A DNA stretch of 64,000 nt, taken from NCBI GenBank assembly GCA_964511495.1, contig CAZEFT010000007.1:1-64000 (forward strand), given 5' to 3'. Below, piece by piece: positions 18,890 to 28,049 of this stretch. The stretch comes from Litorimonas sp964511495. GTDB taxonomy: Bacteria > Pseudomonadota > Alphaproteobacteria > Caulobacterales > Maricaulaceae. Below the pieces are notes generated by a model, which made no database searches, was not told the DNA's origin, and saw only the letters and a program-made list of their open reading frames with translations. Position numbers and translations under genes: made by a program. Each line of letters opens with the position of its first letter. Position 1 is the first letter of the stretch.

Positions 18890-19708
18890 ATGCTGTCACT
18901 TAGTACCAATATGCGCCACTCATTGTTGCGCAAACCGACCGTTTCGCTTTTTGCTTTTGTCATAACAACAGGCGTCATGGCCTCCGGTGCGTTTGCGGCG
19001 CATGATTGCACAGAGGCCAAACCGCTCTTGAATGTGATTAAGACATTTTACGAGGTCGATCCCAAATATAGCAATATCATCCAACCGCGCTTTCGCCTCA
19101 CTTTGACACCCATTGGCGATAATCCACAACCTGATGGGGTCCGTTATGTCCATGAGGGGGAAAAGATAGACTTGCCCGTGGCTGAGGATGGAGAGGTATT
19201 GGAGTTGGAAAAGGCTCTCACATTCCATAAAAATGGTAAGCTCTGTAAACTCGTCAATGGTGATTTTGTTGAGGAACAAGATGAACCGAGCGGCGAGGCG
19301 AGTATGAGTTTTACTTTCCCATTTAAAAACACTTCCGGCGTCCATAGTATCGATGACTTATTAGAAGGGGCCAAAGACGGTTCGAAAGTGATGAACCGTC
19401 TTGCACCGGGCGGATTGGGTTTTGTCGTTCCCGGTTTGAAAGCCATTGTTATACGCCCCGATAATTCAGACGACGCTGCTCCGGTGGTATCCTTTTGGCG
19501 AGACAATCAACAAATTGACGGCCCACCTCTTTCCCGTTTGGGCAAATCGCAATTTTTTAGAACCAAAGATATGAAACGATCCAAGGCGGATGAAGTCAGA
19601 ATAGACGGTACCTACAAAATGGACGCGAATTTTGATTATAAAGAAGAAGACCTCGCCAAAGCCGAAGCGGCGCGATTGAAAGCTTTAGAGGCTGAGGAAA
19701 CGCAATAG
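18890..19708 (+). CDS. Secreted protein of unknown function, paralogue 2
   Basis: 272 aa with a signal peptide ending near GAFA-AHDC, two conserved-position cysteines (HDC, KLC), and a C-terminal half with NTSGVHSIDDLLEGAKDGSK that mirrors NRSGQHSMAELEEGTKDGKK in the preceding gene. The C-terminus is a charged helix rich in K, E and A. A clear AAAGGGG ribosome site precedes the ATG. The 113-base gap from paralogue 1 probably holds its own promoter. No function can be assigned; duplication is the clearest inference. Confidence 0.75.
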   Translation: MLSLSTNMRHSLLRKPTVSLFAFVITTGVMASGAFAAHDCTEAKPLLNVIKTFYEVDPKYSNIIQPRFRLTLTPIGDNPQPDGVRYVHEGEKIDLPVAEDGEVLELEKALTFHKNGKLCKLVNGDFVEEQDEPSGEASMSFTFPFKNTSGVHSIDDLLEGAKDGSKVMNRLAPGGLGFVVPGLKAIVIRPDNSDDAAPVVSFWRDNQQIDGPPLSRLGKSQFFRTKDMKRSKADEVRIDGTYKMDANFDYKEEDLAKAEAARLKALEAEETQ

Positions 19709-19817
19709 CAACGAAACAAGGCAAAATGCCGATGGCGTCGCCTCATTCTTTAAACGAATTGATCGGCCTTACATGAAATGATTTGGCAGCAGCTTTGCTC
19801 TGCCATACTATCGTGCC

Positions 19818-20987
19818 ATGAATATTATTAAATTTGCTTCAATTTCATCCTTCGCTTTCCTATTAGCCTGTTCGGATGGAGGTATGTCGTTATCGGAAAA
19901 AACCTCTGAGGGTGTCGATAGCTCTGTCAGTGTTTCTGACGATTTTGCGAGTTGGACATATTCAGGTGATATTTCTTCTGATTTATCCATGCGTTTTTCA
20001 AATCTGGCGCTGTCTTGTGTTCAGAAAGAATTTCCCAATAAAATTTCCCGTACAACTGACACTGCAGAAGAGATTGGGCGACCCAAAGTCATTTTCCCCG
20101 TTTTTTACGGGTGTTTTGATTGGCACAGTGCTGTTCACGGCCATTGGTTGCTTGTCCGTCTTTTAAGAGTGGCACCGGAAGGCGAGTGGAAAACGGAAGC
20201 TCTCCGGAAGCTCGAAGAGAATTTTTCGCCGGAGAATATTGAGGGAGAAATTGCAAATTTCGCCAGACCAGCCAGAGGGTCATGGGAACGTCCCTATGGG
20301 CTCGCTTGGTTCCTTCAGTTAACGGCTGAGCTTCGTGAATGGGATGATCCTCAAGGGAAAATTTGGCTGGAGCGGCTAAAGCCTTTGGAAGAGGATATTG
20401 CGCAGAGCCTGAAAGAGTGGTTGCCGAAACTCGCATACCCTATTCGTCTGGGTACGCATAACCAAAGCGCATTTGCGTTTGGCCTGATGTGGGATTGGGC
20501 GGAGACGTCAGGCGATGACGAAATGTTGGCTTTGCTTAAATCACGGTCTCTAGCGTTCCATAAATCCGATGTGAATTGTCCCCTTGCGTATGAGCCTAGC
20601 GGGGAAGATTTTTTGTCTCCATGCTTGATGGAAGCAGACCTCATGCGACGTATTTTGCCGCCTACGGAATTTTCCGATTGGCTGACCACCTTTATACCCA
20701 ACATTCCGAAAGACGGATCAGGAGATTGGTTGGAGCCGGGTATCGTGAAGGATGCCAGTGACGGGAAGTTAGTTCATTTGGACGGTGTCAATCTATCCCG
20801 CGCTTGGAACCTTTATAATATTGCTATGGCCTTGCCTCTGGATGACCCTCGTCGGCCGGCATTGGTAAAATCCGCGCGTCTGCATCAAGAGGTGGGTATT
20901 GCGGCTGTGTCAGATGAGCATTATTCCGGTTCGCATTGGCTGGCGAGTTTTGCCACCTATCTTGTGACCGCGCGTGGGCAAAATTAA
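19818..20987 (+). CDS. DUF2891 family lipoprotein
   Basis: Signal peptide with lipobox LLAC (about residues 15-18), then a long alpha-helical domain. The motif FYGCFDWHSAVHGHW is the hallmark of DUF2891, with further conserved RPYGLAWFLQL, LGTHNQSAFAF and HYSGSHWLASFA segments that suggest an alpha/alpha toroid as in carbohydrate-active or lanthionine-type enzymes. Activity is not known. Its stop overlaps the start of the DUF1289 gene (TAATG), so at least these two are cotranscribed. Confidence 0.88.
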   Translation: MNIIKFASISSFAFLLACSDGGMSLSEKTSEGVDSSVSVSDDFASWTYSGDISSDLSMRFSNLALSCVQKEFPNKISRTTDTAEEIGRPKVIFPVFYGCFDWHSAVHGHWLLVRLLRVAPEGEWKTEALRKLEENFSPENIEGEIANFARPARGSWERPYGLAWFLQLTAELREWDDPQGKIWLERLKPLEEDIAQSLKEWLPKLAYPIRLGTHNQSAFAFGLMWDWAETSGDDEMLALLKSRSLAFHKSDVNCPLAYEPSGEDFLSPCLMEADLMRRILPPTEFSDWLTTFIPNIPKDGSGDWLEPGIVKDASDGKLVHLDGVNLSRAWNLYNIAMALPLDDPRRPALVKSARLHQEVGIAAVSDEHYSGSHWLASFATYLVTARGQN

Positions 20988-21193
20988 TGTTACGTCAAAC
21001 AGCTCTTATCGAAAGTCCTTGCAAATTGATTTGTAAACTGGATTTGGAGGCCGGGCTTTGCACGGGTTGTGGTCGGAGCCGCGAAGAGATAGCGGGATGG
21101 ACATCTTTCTCGCGTGCTCAACGCGCCTTTATTATGACCCAACTCGACAGACGTTTGAAAAAATTTGAAGAAGACGGTAAGGCGCAACCATGA
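20987..21193 (+). CDS. DUF1289 family protein
   Basis: A 68-aa protein with the DUF1289 pattern: ESPCKLICKLD followed by LCTGCGRSREEIAGW, four cysteines that could bind a metal or Fe-S centre, then a helical tail. ATG 20987 shares its A with the upstream TAA stop. Its own stop overlaps the next gene in an ATGA arrangement. Function unknown in general. Confidence 0.88.
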   Translation: MLRQTALIESPCKLICKLDLEAGLCTGCGRSREEIAGWTSFSRAQRAFIMTQLDRRLKKFEEDGKAQP

Positions 21194-21957
21194 CGGAAAA
21201 AGAGACAAACGAAACGCCCTCAAATAATACAGGCCAAAATAAAACACGCGGCGAACAAGCCAAGGACGCTTTAGGCACAGCTAAAAACGCGACCGAGTCA
21301 GCTAAAACAATTGTCGAGGGTGCAAGTAACGCCATCAGCATGGTGAAATGGGTTGCCATCGCGATTGTATCTCTCGTGATTTTCGGCTCGGGTTATGCCG
21401 CTTACAAAATTATATCTGCTCCGGCCAAGGCTGTCGGGGAGGCCTCAAAAGCAGTTTCTGAATCCGTGAAATCAGGTGCCTCGACCGTGAAAGAGAGCAC
21501 AACAGACATGCTCAACCGTCTGGTTATTCCATCATCGGATCGGGTTGTGTTTGATACCTTATCCGAGCAAAGCTTTAATATTTTGACGGAACGCAGCGAA
21601 GCTCCGGCTGAGTCGATGAAACAAAGACTATATTGGCGAGCCAATCTAGGCGGGCATGAGAATAAAGTTTGTGAATTTACGGCTGACTTCACGGGTCAGT
21701 CAGTTCCAATTGTTATGGCCGCTGATAATAAGGATTACGCCACGTCTAAATCGCTTGGGTCAAAAAAGGACCGTCTGATGCGGATAGTCATTCGCGCGGA
21801 AGGCGATGATATTCCGATTAACATTGAATGGGACGATGAGACGTCTCAGTGGATATCGAAATGGAAAGCCACAACGGTAAAGAAGCCGATGGAAGACAAT
21901 GTGGCGGAGCAACGTATTCTTGAAGTTTTAAGGCAATCCGCCGTAGCGTGCCAATAG
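21190..21957 (+). CDS. Single-pass membrane protein of unknown function
   Basis: Polar alanine/lysine/threonine-rich N-terminus (about 1-48), one membrane helix (about 52-74), a second A/S/K-rich amphipathic stretch, then a folded C-terminal domain from about residue 105 with two cysteines (NKVCEF, VACQ). The flanking LEA-like AKxAxE repeats resemble coiled linkers. No family recognised. It is the third member of the DUF2891-DUF1289 run by a 4-base overlap. Confidence 0.65.
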   Translation: MTEKETNETPSNNTGQNKTRGEQAKDALGTAKNATESAKTIVEGASNAISMVKWVAIAIVSLVIFGSGYAAYKIISAPAKAVGEASKAVSESVKSGASTVKESTTDMLNRLVIPSSDRVVFDTLSEQSFNILTERSEAPAESMKQRLYWRANLGGHENKVCEFTADFTGQSVPIVMAADNKDYATSKSLGSKKDRLMRIVIRAEGDDIPINIEWDDETSQWISKWKATTVKKPMEDNVAEQRILEVLRQSAVACQ

Positions 21958-22012
21958 GTGTCAAACTAAAGGGCAATGTTGGGGCTTTGAATTGCTCAAT
22001 TGCGAGGGCAGC

Positions 22013-23425
22013 TTAACCCTGTAAGGCTTGCTTCCACCGTTTGACTTGTTTCTTCACTTCGCTCGGCGCTGTTCCGCCATAGCTTGTACGGCTTGAAGCC
22101 GAGGCGAGCGGAGATAAAACGCCATAGACATCGTCTGTGATACGCGGCTCAATCGAACGCAAATCATCAAGACTTAATTTATCCAGTGTGAGGTTTTTCT
22201 CTTCTGCCAAAGCGACGACACGTCCTGTCACATGATGAGCTTCGCGAAACGGCATATTCAATGACATAACCAACCAATCGGCCAAATCCGTGGCCGTTGA
22301 AAAGGCAGCCCCTGCCGCAGCGGCGAGTTTTTCCTTATTTGGCGTCATGTCCGAGATCATACCGGTCATAGCCGCCAGTCCAACTTCCAACGCATCGAAA
22401 GCGTCAAAAACAGGTTCTTTGTCTTCCTGCATATCTTTGGAATAAGCGAGAGGAAGACCTTTCATCACAATCGTGAGTGACGTTAAAGCCCCCATAATAC
22501 GGCCGACCTTCGCGCGAATGAGTTCCGCTGCATCCGGATTTCTTTTTTGCGGCATAATGGAACTGCCTGTTGTAAATTCATCCGAAAGTGAAATGAATTG
22601 GAATTGCGCGCTGGTCCAAATGACCATTTCTTCGGCCAGCCGCGACAGATGTGTGGCACAGATGGTAGCCGTTGAAAGGGCTTCCAAAGCAAAATCCCGC
22701 GCCGAAACGGCGTCTAAGGAATTAGCCATTGGACGGTCAAAGCCTAATGCATCACACGTGGCCTGCCGATCAATCGGATAGGGTGTTCCCGCAAGTGCGG
22801 CCGCGCCCAAAGGGCTTTCATTCACCCGTTTATAACAATCGGAAAACCGTGCTTTATCGCGGGCGAACATCTCAAGATAGGCCAGCATGTGATGCCCAAA
22901 TGTGACAGGTTGAGCGCTTTGCAAATGCGTAAAGCCCGGCATGATCGTATCACTATGCTTATCGGCCTGTGTGAGTAGAGCAGACATGAGCGCGTTTAAT
23001 TGAGCGTCAAATAAATTGAGGTGATCGCGTACCCAAAGCCTGAAATCTGTGGCTACCTGATCATTTCGGGACCGACCCGTGTGAAGACGGCCTGCGGCTT
23101 CACCAATTTTTTCTTTCAGGCGATTTTCAATATTCAAATGAATATCTTCCAGCTCTGCCTTAAATGGAAAATTACCCTGTTCAATTTCCACTGCGATTTC
23201 ATCAAGGCCGGATTGAATGGCATTGTGGTCATCTTGGGAAATAATGTTTTGGGCCGCCAACATGGTGGAATGCGCTTTGGAGCCGCGAATGTCTTGAGCC
23301 GCCATCCGCTTGTCGAAATCAATAGACACATTGATAGCCTGCATTAACGCGCCGGGCTGTGCGCTGAAACGCCCACCCCACATGGTCTGGCCTTTTTGCG
23401 TATTTTTATTTACAGCGTCATCCAT
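22013..23425 (-). CDS. argH: Argininosuccinate lyase
   Basis: Last step of arginine synthesis, splitting argininosuccinate to arginine and fumarate. The fumarase-superfamily signature GSSIMPQKRNPD, the N-terminal MWGGRFS, HTGRSRNDQVATD and the TPYPIDR loop are intact. Length from ATG 23425 is 470 aa, typical. That ATG overlaps the tlpA ATG on the other strand within one CATG tetranucleotide. In relatives argH runs straight into the lipoprotein-lysA pair; here a 4-kb block of + strand genes intervenes. Confidence 0.97.
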   Translation of the reverse strand: MDDAVNKNTQKGQTMWGGRFSAQPGALMQAINVSIDFDKRMAAQDIRGSKAHSTMLAAQNIISQDDHNAIQSGLDEIAVEIEQGNFPFKAELEDIHLNIENRLKEKIGEAAGRLHTGRSRNDQVATDFRLWVRDHLNLFDAQLNALMSALLTQADKHSDTIMPGFTHLQSAQPVTFGHHMLAYLEMFARDKARFSDCYKRVNESPLGAAALAGTPYPIDRQATCDALGFDRPMANSLDAVSARDFALEALSTATICATHLSRLAEEMVIWTSAQFQFISLSDEFTTGSSIMPQKRNPDAAELIRAKVGRIMGALTSLTIVMKGLPLAYSKDMQEDKEPVFDAFDALEVGLAAMTGMISDMTPNKEKLAAAAGAAFSTATDLADWLVMSLNMPFREAHHVTGRVVALAEEKNLTLDKLSLDDLRSIEPRITDDVYGVLSPLASASSRTSYGGTAPSEVKKQVKRWKQALQG

Positions 23426-24014
23426 GTCGAAAGTCTTTTCTTTATTCACTCTTGGTAACATCATTCGTTTGATGATTTTCATCGGCGTCATAGCCGTGTT
23501 TGTTGTTCTTGTACAATCCTGTCAGACGCCAAAAACGGGAATTGACCGATATGCTGTGAAATCCCTCAACAAACTGACCCAATTGGAAGTCGCTCCGCCT
23601 CAACCGACATTGGAATTCACCTCAGCGAGCGGAGAAACAATGACCTTGGCCGATTATCGAGGGCAAGTTGTCTTATTGAATGCTTGGGCGACGTGGTGCC
23701 CACCCTGTGTAGCGGAAATGCCGTCATTGAATAACTTGCAGACAGTACGCGGCGGCGATGATTTTCAGGTGGTTACGATCAGTCTCGATAATAAAAAACC
23801 CGAAATCACCGAATTTTTTGAGAAGAATAATATTACAGCGCTGCCCGATTGGCATGACGCCACATATGAAATCAACGGCCGATTAAGATTGCCTGGCTTG
23901 CCCACGACCGTCTTATATAACCGCCAAGGCCGTGAAGTTGCGCGGTTATCCGGCGAAGCGGTTTGGGATAGCGAAGAGGCTTTAGCTCTGATTGATTATC
24001 TTATCTCTCAGTAA
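23424..24014 (+). CDS. tlpA: TlpA family thiol:disulfide interchange protein
   Basis: Membrane-anchored periplasmic thioredoxin that keeps cysteines reduced, classically for cytochrome oxidase assembly. One N-terminal anchor (about residues 14-32, followed by QSC, a possible lipidated cysteine), then a thioredoxin fold with the WATWCPPC active site, cis-proline LPGLPTT and a C-terminal helix. Divergent placement beside argH is common in alphaproteobacteria. A later ATG at 23472 would lose part of the polar N-terminus. Confidence 0.92.
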   Translation: MSKVFSLFTLGNIIRLMIFIGVIAVFVVLVQSCQTPKTGIDRYAVKSLNKLTQLEVAPPQPTLEFTSASGETMTLADYRGQVVLLNAWATWCPPCVAEMPSLNNLQTVRGGDDFQVVTISLDNKKPEITEFFEKNNITALPDWHDATYEINGRLRLPGLPTTVLYNRQGREVARLSGEAVWDSEEALALIDYLISQ

Positions 24015-24019
24015 ACGCA

Positions 24020-24301
24020 GTGCAACTTGTGGAAACACCCCTACCTCAAGATGTCTGCCCATTATGTGGGCGTCCTTTTGGTCGGAAAGTTGAAAAACAT
24101 CATATTGTTCCAAAATCCAAGGGCGGGCGGATCACTGTTCCCCTACATCCAATTTGCCATCGGAAAATCCACAAAGTTTTCACGCGTACTGAGTTGACGG
24201 CGCTGGGTACGATTGAGGCTTTACGTGATCATCCAGACATCAAGACATATGTGAGCTGGATAAGAAAAAAGCCCGCCGATTTTTATCGACGGACTCGTTG
24301 A
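24020..24301 (+). CDS. HNH nuclease domain protein
   Basis: A 93-aa stand-alone HNH protein: CPLCGRPF and a later LHPICHRKIH supply the zinc/metal ligands, with KHHIVPKSKGG as the HH of the motif. Small HNH proteins of this type are common in alphaproteobacterial chromosomes and are not necessarily mobile. GTG start five bases after tlpA suggests cotranscription. Substrate unknown. Confidence 0.85.
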   Translation: MQLVETPLPQDVCPLCGRPFGRKVEKHHIVPKSKGGRITVPLHPICHRKIHKVFTRTELTALGTIEALRDHPDIKTYVSWIRKKPADFYRRTR

Positions 24302-24321
24302 ATTGCATAGGCTCAATTGGA

Positions 24322-25578
24322 CTAACGATTAATGTCAACGTCCACACCCGGGTCATAGGCTTCGGGTTCCAAAGTGTCGGGATCAATGGTTTCGATATCC
24401 TCAATGATTACCGTGTTTCTTCTGAACCACTCTGTTTCTCTGAGTTTCTCCATCTTCTGATTACGCTGTTGGATGAATTCAGCCGCACCCGGTGGCATGC
24501 CAATACTAGCGGCGGAACCATTTGTATAAAGATTGGCAGGGGCCGCATATTTGCCATATCCGCCTGTCGTGTCGGCAATTGTTTCGAGCCGACGGTGTAA
24601 TCTAAATTGAGGCGTCGCTTCGACTTCTGCATAAACTTCCGGACGCATATATTTCTTGAAGTGTGACCTGAGGTCTTGCTCAAAATTCGGGAAGAAGAAT
24701 TTTGCATGATCTTTGAAATAGGGCGATACTTTTCCATAGCCAAACCCGCGCAATGAATTTGTAAATTCCTTGGCATTTTCGTGTAGGATTTGATCAATAT
24801 TATCACGGTCAAAGGCAATCGCGGGCATGCTGGGCGCTCCAAGCGTACCGTCATGAAAACCATAAATGACAATCGGGTCATTCCAGTGGCGATAAACGAT
24901 ATTTTCGCGAATATCTCTTAGTGAGAGAGCAACACCGTCAATCACCAAAATTTTGGCATCATGTAATTTGGCGTCTGACCCTTCCAAAGGTTTGATGTTT
25001 TTCGGATTGGTTTTTGGATAGGCTTCCATCACTTCTTTGATCAAAGCCAGATTATGGAGGTTGAACCAATAGGAAAGCTGATCATCACGAGACAAAGAGG
25101 TAATATCGACTTGCTCGGAGATATCGACCAGATCTGCAAGGTAATCCGTAATAATGTCCTTCTTCGTACCATTCAGCATGGAGTAAACGATTTTATTACC
25201 TTCGAGACGATAAGGCGATTTATGTTTTTTGATAATACGTGTGCCGCTAAAAGCTTCCGGCTTGCTGGCAAAGCGTCTTAAAGACGGCCCCATATAAAGG
25301 ACAATCCGTTCGACCAAGAGGTCCATGACTTCAAAATCAAGCCGTGCATTACTGGTTGGATTGGGTGTGAATTTCGCAAAAGCATCATTCGGCAAATTCG
25401 GACTGACGAAGGGTTGTTTGATGGAGGGCTGCCCGACCATGTTAATCTGCGCTGTCGCAGAAGGGGTTAGAGAAGGCGTCAGGGCGAGCAGGGCCGCACC
25501 ACATAAAAGCGCCAAGCCAGACTTAACTCGTGCCCCTTTACGGATATCTCTGTTAAACTTTAAATTTGTCGATATCAT
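24322..25578 (-). CDS. DUF547 domain protein, exported
   Basis: An N-terminal signal peptide ending near ATAQ is followed by a DUF547 domain. The YWFNLHNLALIKEVM segment, NIVYRHWNDP and GTLGAPSMPAIAFDRDNI match the family, in which cysteine/histidine-type catalytic arrangements have been suggested but not proven. Its ATG overlaps the stop of the upstream SRPBCC gene (ATGA), so the two are one operon. Function unknown. Confidence 0.85.
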   Translation of the reverse strand: MISTNLKFNRDIRKGARVKSGLALLCGAALLALTPSLTPSATAQINMVGQPSIKQPFVSPNLPNDAFAKFTPNPTSNARLDFEVMDLLVERIVLYMGPSLRRFASKPEAFSGTRIIKKHKSPYRLEGNKIVYSMLNGTKKDIITDYLADLVDISEQVDITSLSRDDQLSYWFNLHNLALIKEVMEAYPKTNPKNIKPLEGSDAKLHDAKILVIDGVALSLRDIRENIVYRHWNDPIVIYGFHDGTLGAPSMPAIAFDRDNIDQILHENAKEFTNSLRGFGYGKVSPYFKDHAKFFFPNFEQDLRSHFKKYMRPEVYAEVEATPQFRLHRRLETIADTTGGYGKYAAPANLYTNGSAASIGMPPGAAEFIQQRNQKMEKLRETEWFRRNTVIIEDIETIDPDTLEPEAYDPGVDVDINR

Positions 25579-26105
25579 TTCTGATCTCCTTTCTCGACAT
25601 AGTGTTTATAACCCGTCAGCACTTCGGGCCATGTGGACTTAAAATATTTCAGGCCTTTATCCCAAGCCTCACCGTCTCCAAAACCAGTGTGGAATAAACG
25701 CACGCGTGTTGTGTCTTTAGTAACAGGTTCAAACAGAATCTGCAAAACTGTCAAATGGGGCCGAATTTCAGGCATGTAAGGCGGCATCGCCCAAGTCACA
25801 CTCAGCATTTTCCCGTCTTGTAAGCCCAAAACGGTTCCCGAGTCAGAGCCTCGTGAACCTTCAGGCGCATCCACAGCAAACCAGAGCGCATATTGCCCGC
25901 CCGGTTCAGCCTCAATAAAGGCCTTTTTGGCAAAAAAGCCTTCAATATGGCTAGGTGTTGTCCAGTCAGTAAAAGCGGCATCGGCGCTGCGCTCAACCGT
26001 GACCTCGGCATAAACCATTGGGCGGAGTTGGGCGAATACGTCTTGAGAACCAAACAAAATCAGAGCTGATACAAGCCAAGACAAGAAAGAAATTGCGGGT
26101 CTCAT
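25575..26105 (-). CDS. SRPBCC (AHSA1-like) domain protein, exported
   Basis: Signal peptide (first 25 residues) then an SRPBCC/START-like fold: VERSADAAFTDWTTPSHIEGFF, the GGQYALWF strand and the terminal helix DKGLKYFKSTWPEVL are typical of the AHSA1 family. These bind hydrophobic ligands; a periplasmic version is less usual. It is the first gene of a two-gene operon with the DUF547 gene. Confidence 0.82.
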   Translation of the reverse strand: MRPAISFLSWLVSALILFGSQDVFAQLRPMVYAEVTVERSADAAFTDWTTPSHIEGFFAKKAFIEAEPGGQYALWFAVDAPEGSRGSDSGTVLGLQDGKMLSVTWAMPPYMPEIRPHLTVLQILFEPVTKDTTRVRLFHTGFGDGEAWDKGLKYFKSTWPEVLTGYKHYVEKGDQK

Positions 26106-26360
26106 CCATGCCTCCTTTTCTCATGTCCGGAGCGGCAGGATGAATTTGTAATGTGACCTTACCGCCGTCTCTCCAAAGCGTGCCTAAAATAAGGCAATCA
26201 TAACGCTTTGTGTTTCTACGGCCTTTCTAGCAAATAAGTCTGAAAAAAGGCAGGTTTTTTCTCTCTTTAACGTTAAATTCCGTTCACTTTACCTTGAGCG
26301 ACCCTTGGAACAGTCTCTCCACATGGCTGGGCGGCCCGCATGATTACAGGAGAGACTCTC

Positions 26361-26819
26361 ATGCATATTGTAAAATCACTCACTTTAATATCGGCACTCA
26401 CGCTTTCGGCAGGAACGGTTTGGGCTCAAACTTCGCCGGGTGAAATGCCCCAAAGTGACAAAACACTTAAGGAACCCGCCGTTAAGTCCGCACCGGTTAT
26501 TTCCGGTCACGACATGTTCCGCTCGGCGGATACGGATGCCGACCAAACACTCAATCGAGAAGAGTTTGTCAGCTTTGCTCTGATGAAAGCGAGTGCCGGA
26601 GACAGCTATTTTTCCATGATACGAGAAAAGGGTGCTTATGAGTCGGCTTTTAACACGCATGACGGCAATGCGGACGGACAATTAAGCGAAACAGAATTAA
26701 ATTCGAAATCAGACTCTCATAAGGCGACGGATAAAATGCCTGAAATGTCTGACAAGAAAGCCAACCCTCAATCCAAATCAAAGCCCATGAAAAGTGAGGG
26801 TGTGAGCAATCCCGAATAA
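26361..26819 (+). CDS. Exported EF-hand protein
   Basis: Signal peptide ending at VWAQ (start ATG 26361 with CAGGAGAG upstream), then two EF-hand loops: DTDADQTLNREE and DGNADGQLSETE, both with the calcium-coordinating D-x-[DN]-x-[DN] pattern and terminal glutamate. The C-terminus is a lysine/serine/proline-rich tail. It probably acts as a periplasmic calcium-binding protein. Divergent from the SRPBCC operon; the 255-base gap carries TTTAACGTTAAA at 26268. Confidence 0.82.
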   Translation: MHIVKSLTLISALTLSAGTVWAQTSPGEMPQSDKTLKEPAVKSAPVISGHDMFRSADTDADQTLNREEFVSFALMKASAGDSYFSMIREKGAYESAFNTHDGNADGQLSETELNSKSDSHKATDKMPEMSDKKANPQSKSKPMKSEGVSNPE

Positions 26820-26942
26820 GCTTTGGTACTATTTATAAAACTCGGTTCCGAAGGAAATTAAACTTTTTCGGAACCATTCTCTTGAGCGCGCATTAAAGTA
26901 GAGTAGCCAATAACGGCGCTTAACCTTAGGAGTAATTTTTTT

Positions 26943-27443
26943 ATGACGCCTCTCAAAACAGAGAACCTTGAACTGACATTAGAAGATAACATCGTCCATT
27001 TGACGGTAACCGGCCCCATTGCCAAAGAGAGCATGGATGCAGGTCTGGAGTGGATTGGACATCTGCAGGAAGGTTTGGAAGAGGCCAATGATAATTACGC
27101 TCTACGGGTGGATATGCCTGAAGATGAATTTTCCGGTCTGGGTCAAATGAGCCAGCAATTCAAACGCGTCGGCACAGTTTTGCGCCATTCCACATTGGCC
27201 GATAAATGTGCGATTATGACAGACAGCTCTTTCGTACGTAACTCGGCCCGTATTGAGGGTTCAGTCATTCCCGGCATGGATGTCCGTTCATTTGATTTGG
27301 ATGAAACCACACCGGCCACACGTTGGCTCAAGGGCCAACCTCTGATCCAAGCCGAAGAGGTCGAAATTACTGAGTCCGTGTCAGATGAAAAAGTCTCTGA
27401 CAATGCATGGGACAACCTCAACGTCAAAAAATTGAGCCTATAG
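26943..27443 (+). CDS. SpoIIAA/STAS-like domain protein
   Basis: Cytoplasmic 166-aa protein resembling the SpoIIAA-like (DUF3478) family: EDNIVHLTVTGPIAKES at the start, a central VDMPEDEFSGLGQMSQQFKR helix, KCAIMTDSSFVRNSARIEGSVIPGMDVRSF, and the ATRWLKG motif near the C-terminus. The family is small and functionally uncharacterised. It is monocistronic, ended by a strong hairpin terminator, and marks the left edge of the accessory island. Confidence 0.82.
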   Translation: MTPLKTENLELTLEDNIVHLTVTGPIAKESMDAGLEWIGHLQEGLEEANDNYALRVDMPEDEFSGLGQMSQQFKRVGTVLRHSTLADKCAIMTDSSFVRNSARIEGSVIPGMDVRSFDLDETTPATRWLKGQPLIQAEEVEITESVSDEKVSDNAWDNLNVKKLSL

Positions 27444-27479
27444 CCCTCGCTACACGCTTAATAATAAATAGAATACACA

Positions 27480-27500
27480 CCCCGCTTTTGCGGGGTTTTT
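27480..27500 (+). terminator. Intrinsic terminator of the STAS-like gene
   Basis: CCCCGC and GCGGGG arms around a TTTT loop are followed by TTTTT. It lies 37 bases after the stop codon. Confidence 0.9.
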
Positions 27501-28049
27501 CGTTCCATCCGAACGCGGCGCGCGAAGCGCGTTAGTGAGGGTGCAGCCCATCCGCGTGACCCGGTAGGGTCTGCCGACCGAAGGTCGGAACGCGCGAATG
27601 CTGTTGCGGCAAAAGACGACACCCAAACTTTGATAACTCTGGTGCAATCCCTATCCGATGCAGAACACCGAATATTGCCAATATATCAGGACACTTACGC
27701 GCCCCCGCAGTGACATGTTTTTTCCGACAACGGCCAAGAGACCTCCCGTTACAGGACGTTAATAGCACTCGTTGAGCTGCCTACTGACCAAGAAGCCGTT
27801 ACACTCCTTGCCTTTTAACAACGCATGTCATCTTTCACGCCAATCCAACGTACGATTAGGCCCGTCGTGAAGAACAAACTCACTATACCGCACATTCAGC
27901 ATGTGAGGATCATTCTCTTGATTTTCTCACAAGAGACTGAATTTATTGAGGGTTTCAAAACGCTAAGTGCGGATTAATCTTTTTTGGGGGCAAAGGAGAC
28001 TTAAGGAATTACTTTAAGAATTTCCAATTTTACTTTATTGCCTTTCCTG
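27501..28049. other. Non-coding stretch at island left edge
   Basis: About 550 bases without a supported gene. The first third holds R1 copy A and GC-rich hairpins; the middle has no convincing reading frame; the last 70 bases are AT-rich and carry an AAAGGAGAC-like site too far from the next start to be its ribosome site. Probably decayed sequence from earlier insertions. Confidence 0.6.
27541..27635. repeat. Dispersed repeat R1, copy A
   Basis: Shares the core CATCCGCGTGACCCG plus a diverged GTAGGGTCTGCCGA with copies near 32131 and 33452. Similarity with copy B continues through CTGTTGC and CCCAAAC. This copy also contains two short hairpins, CCGACCGAAGGTCGG and, just left, GCGCGCGAAGCGCG. 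Confidence 0.7.
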
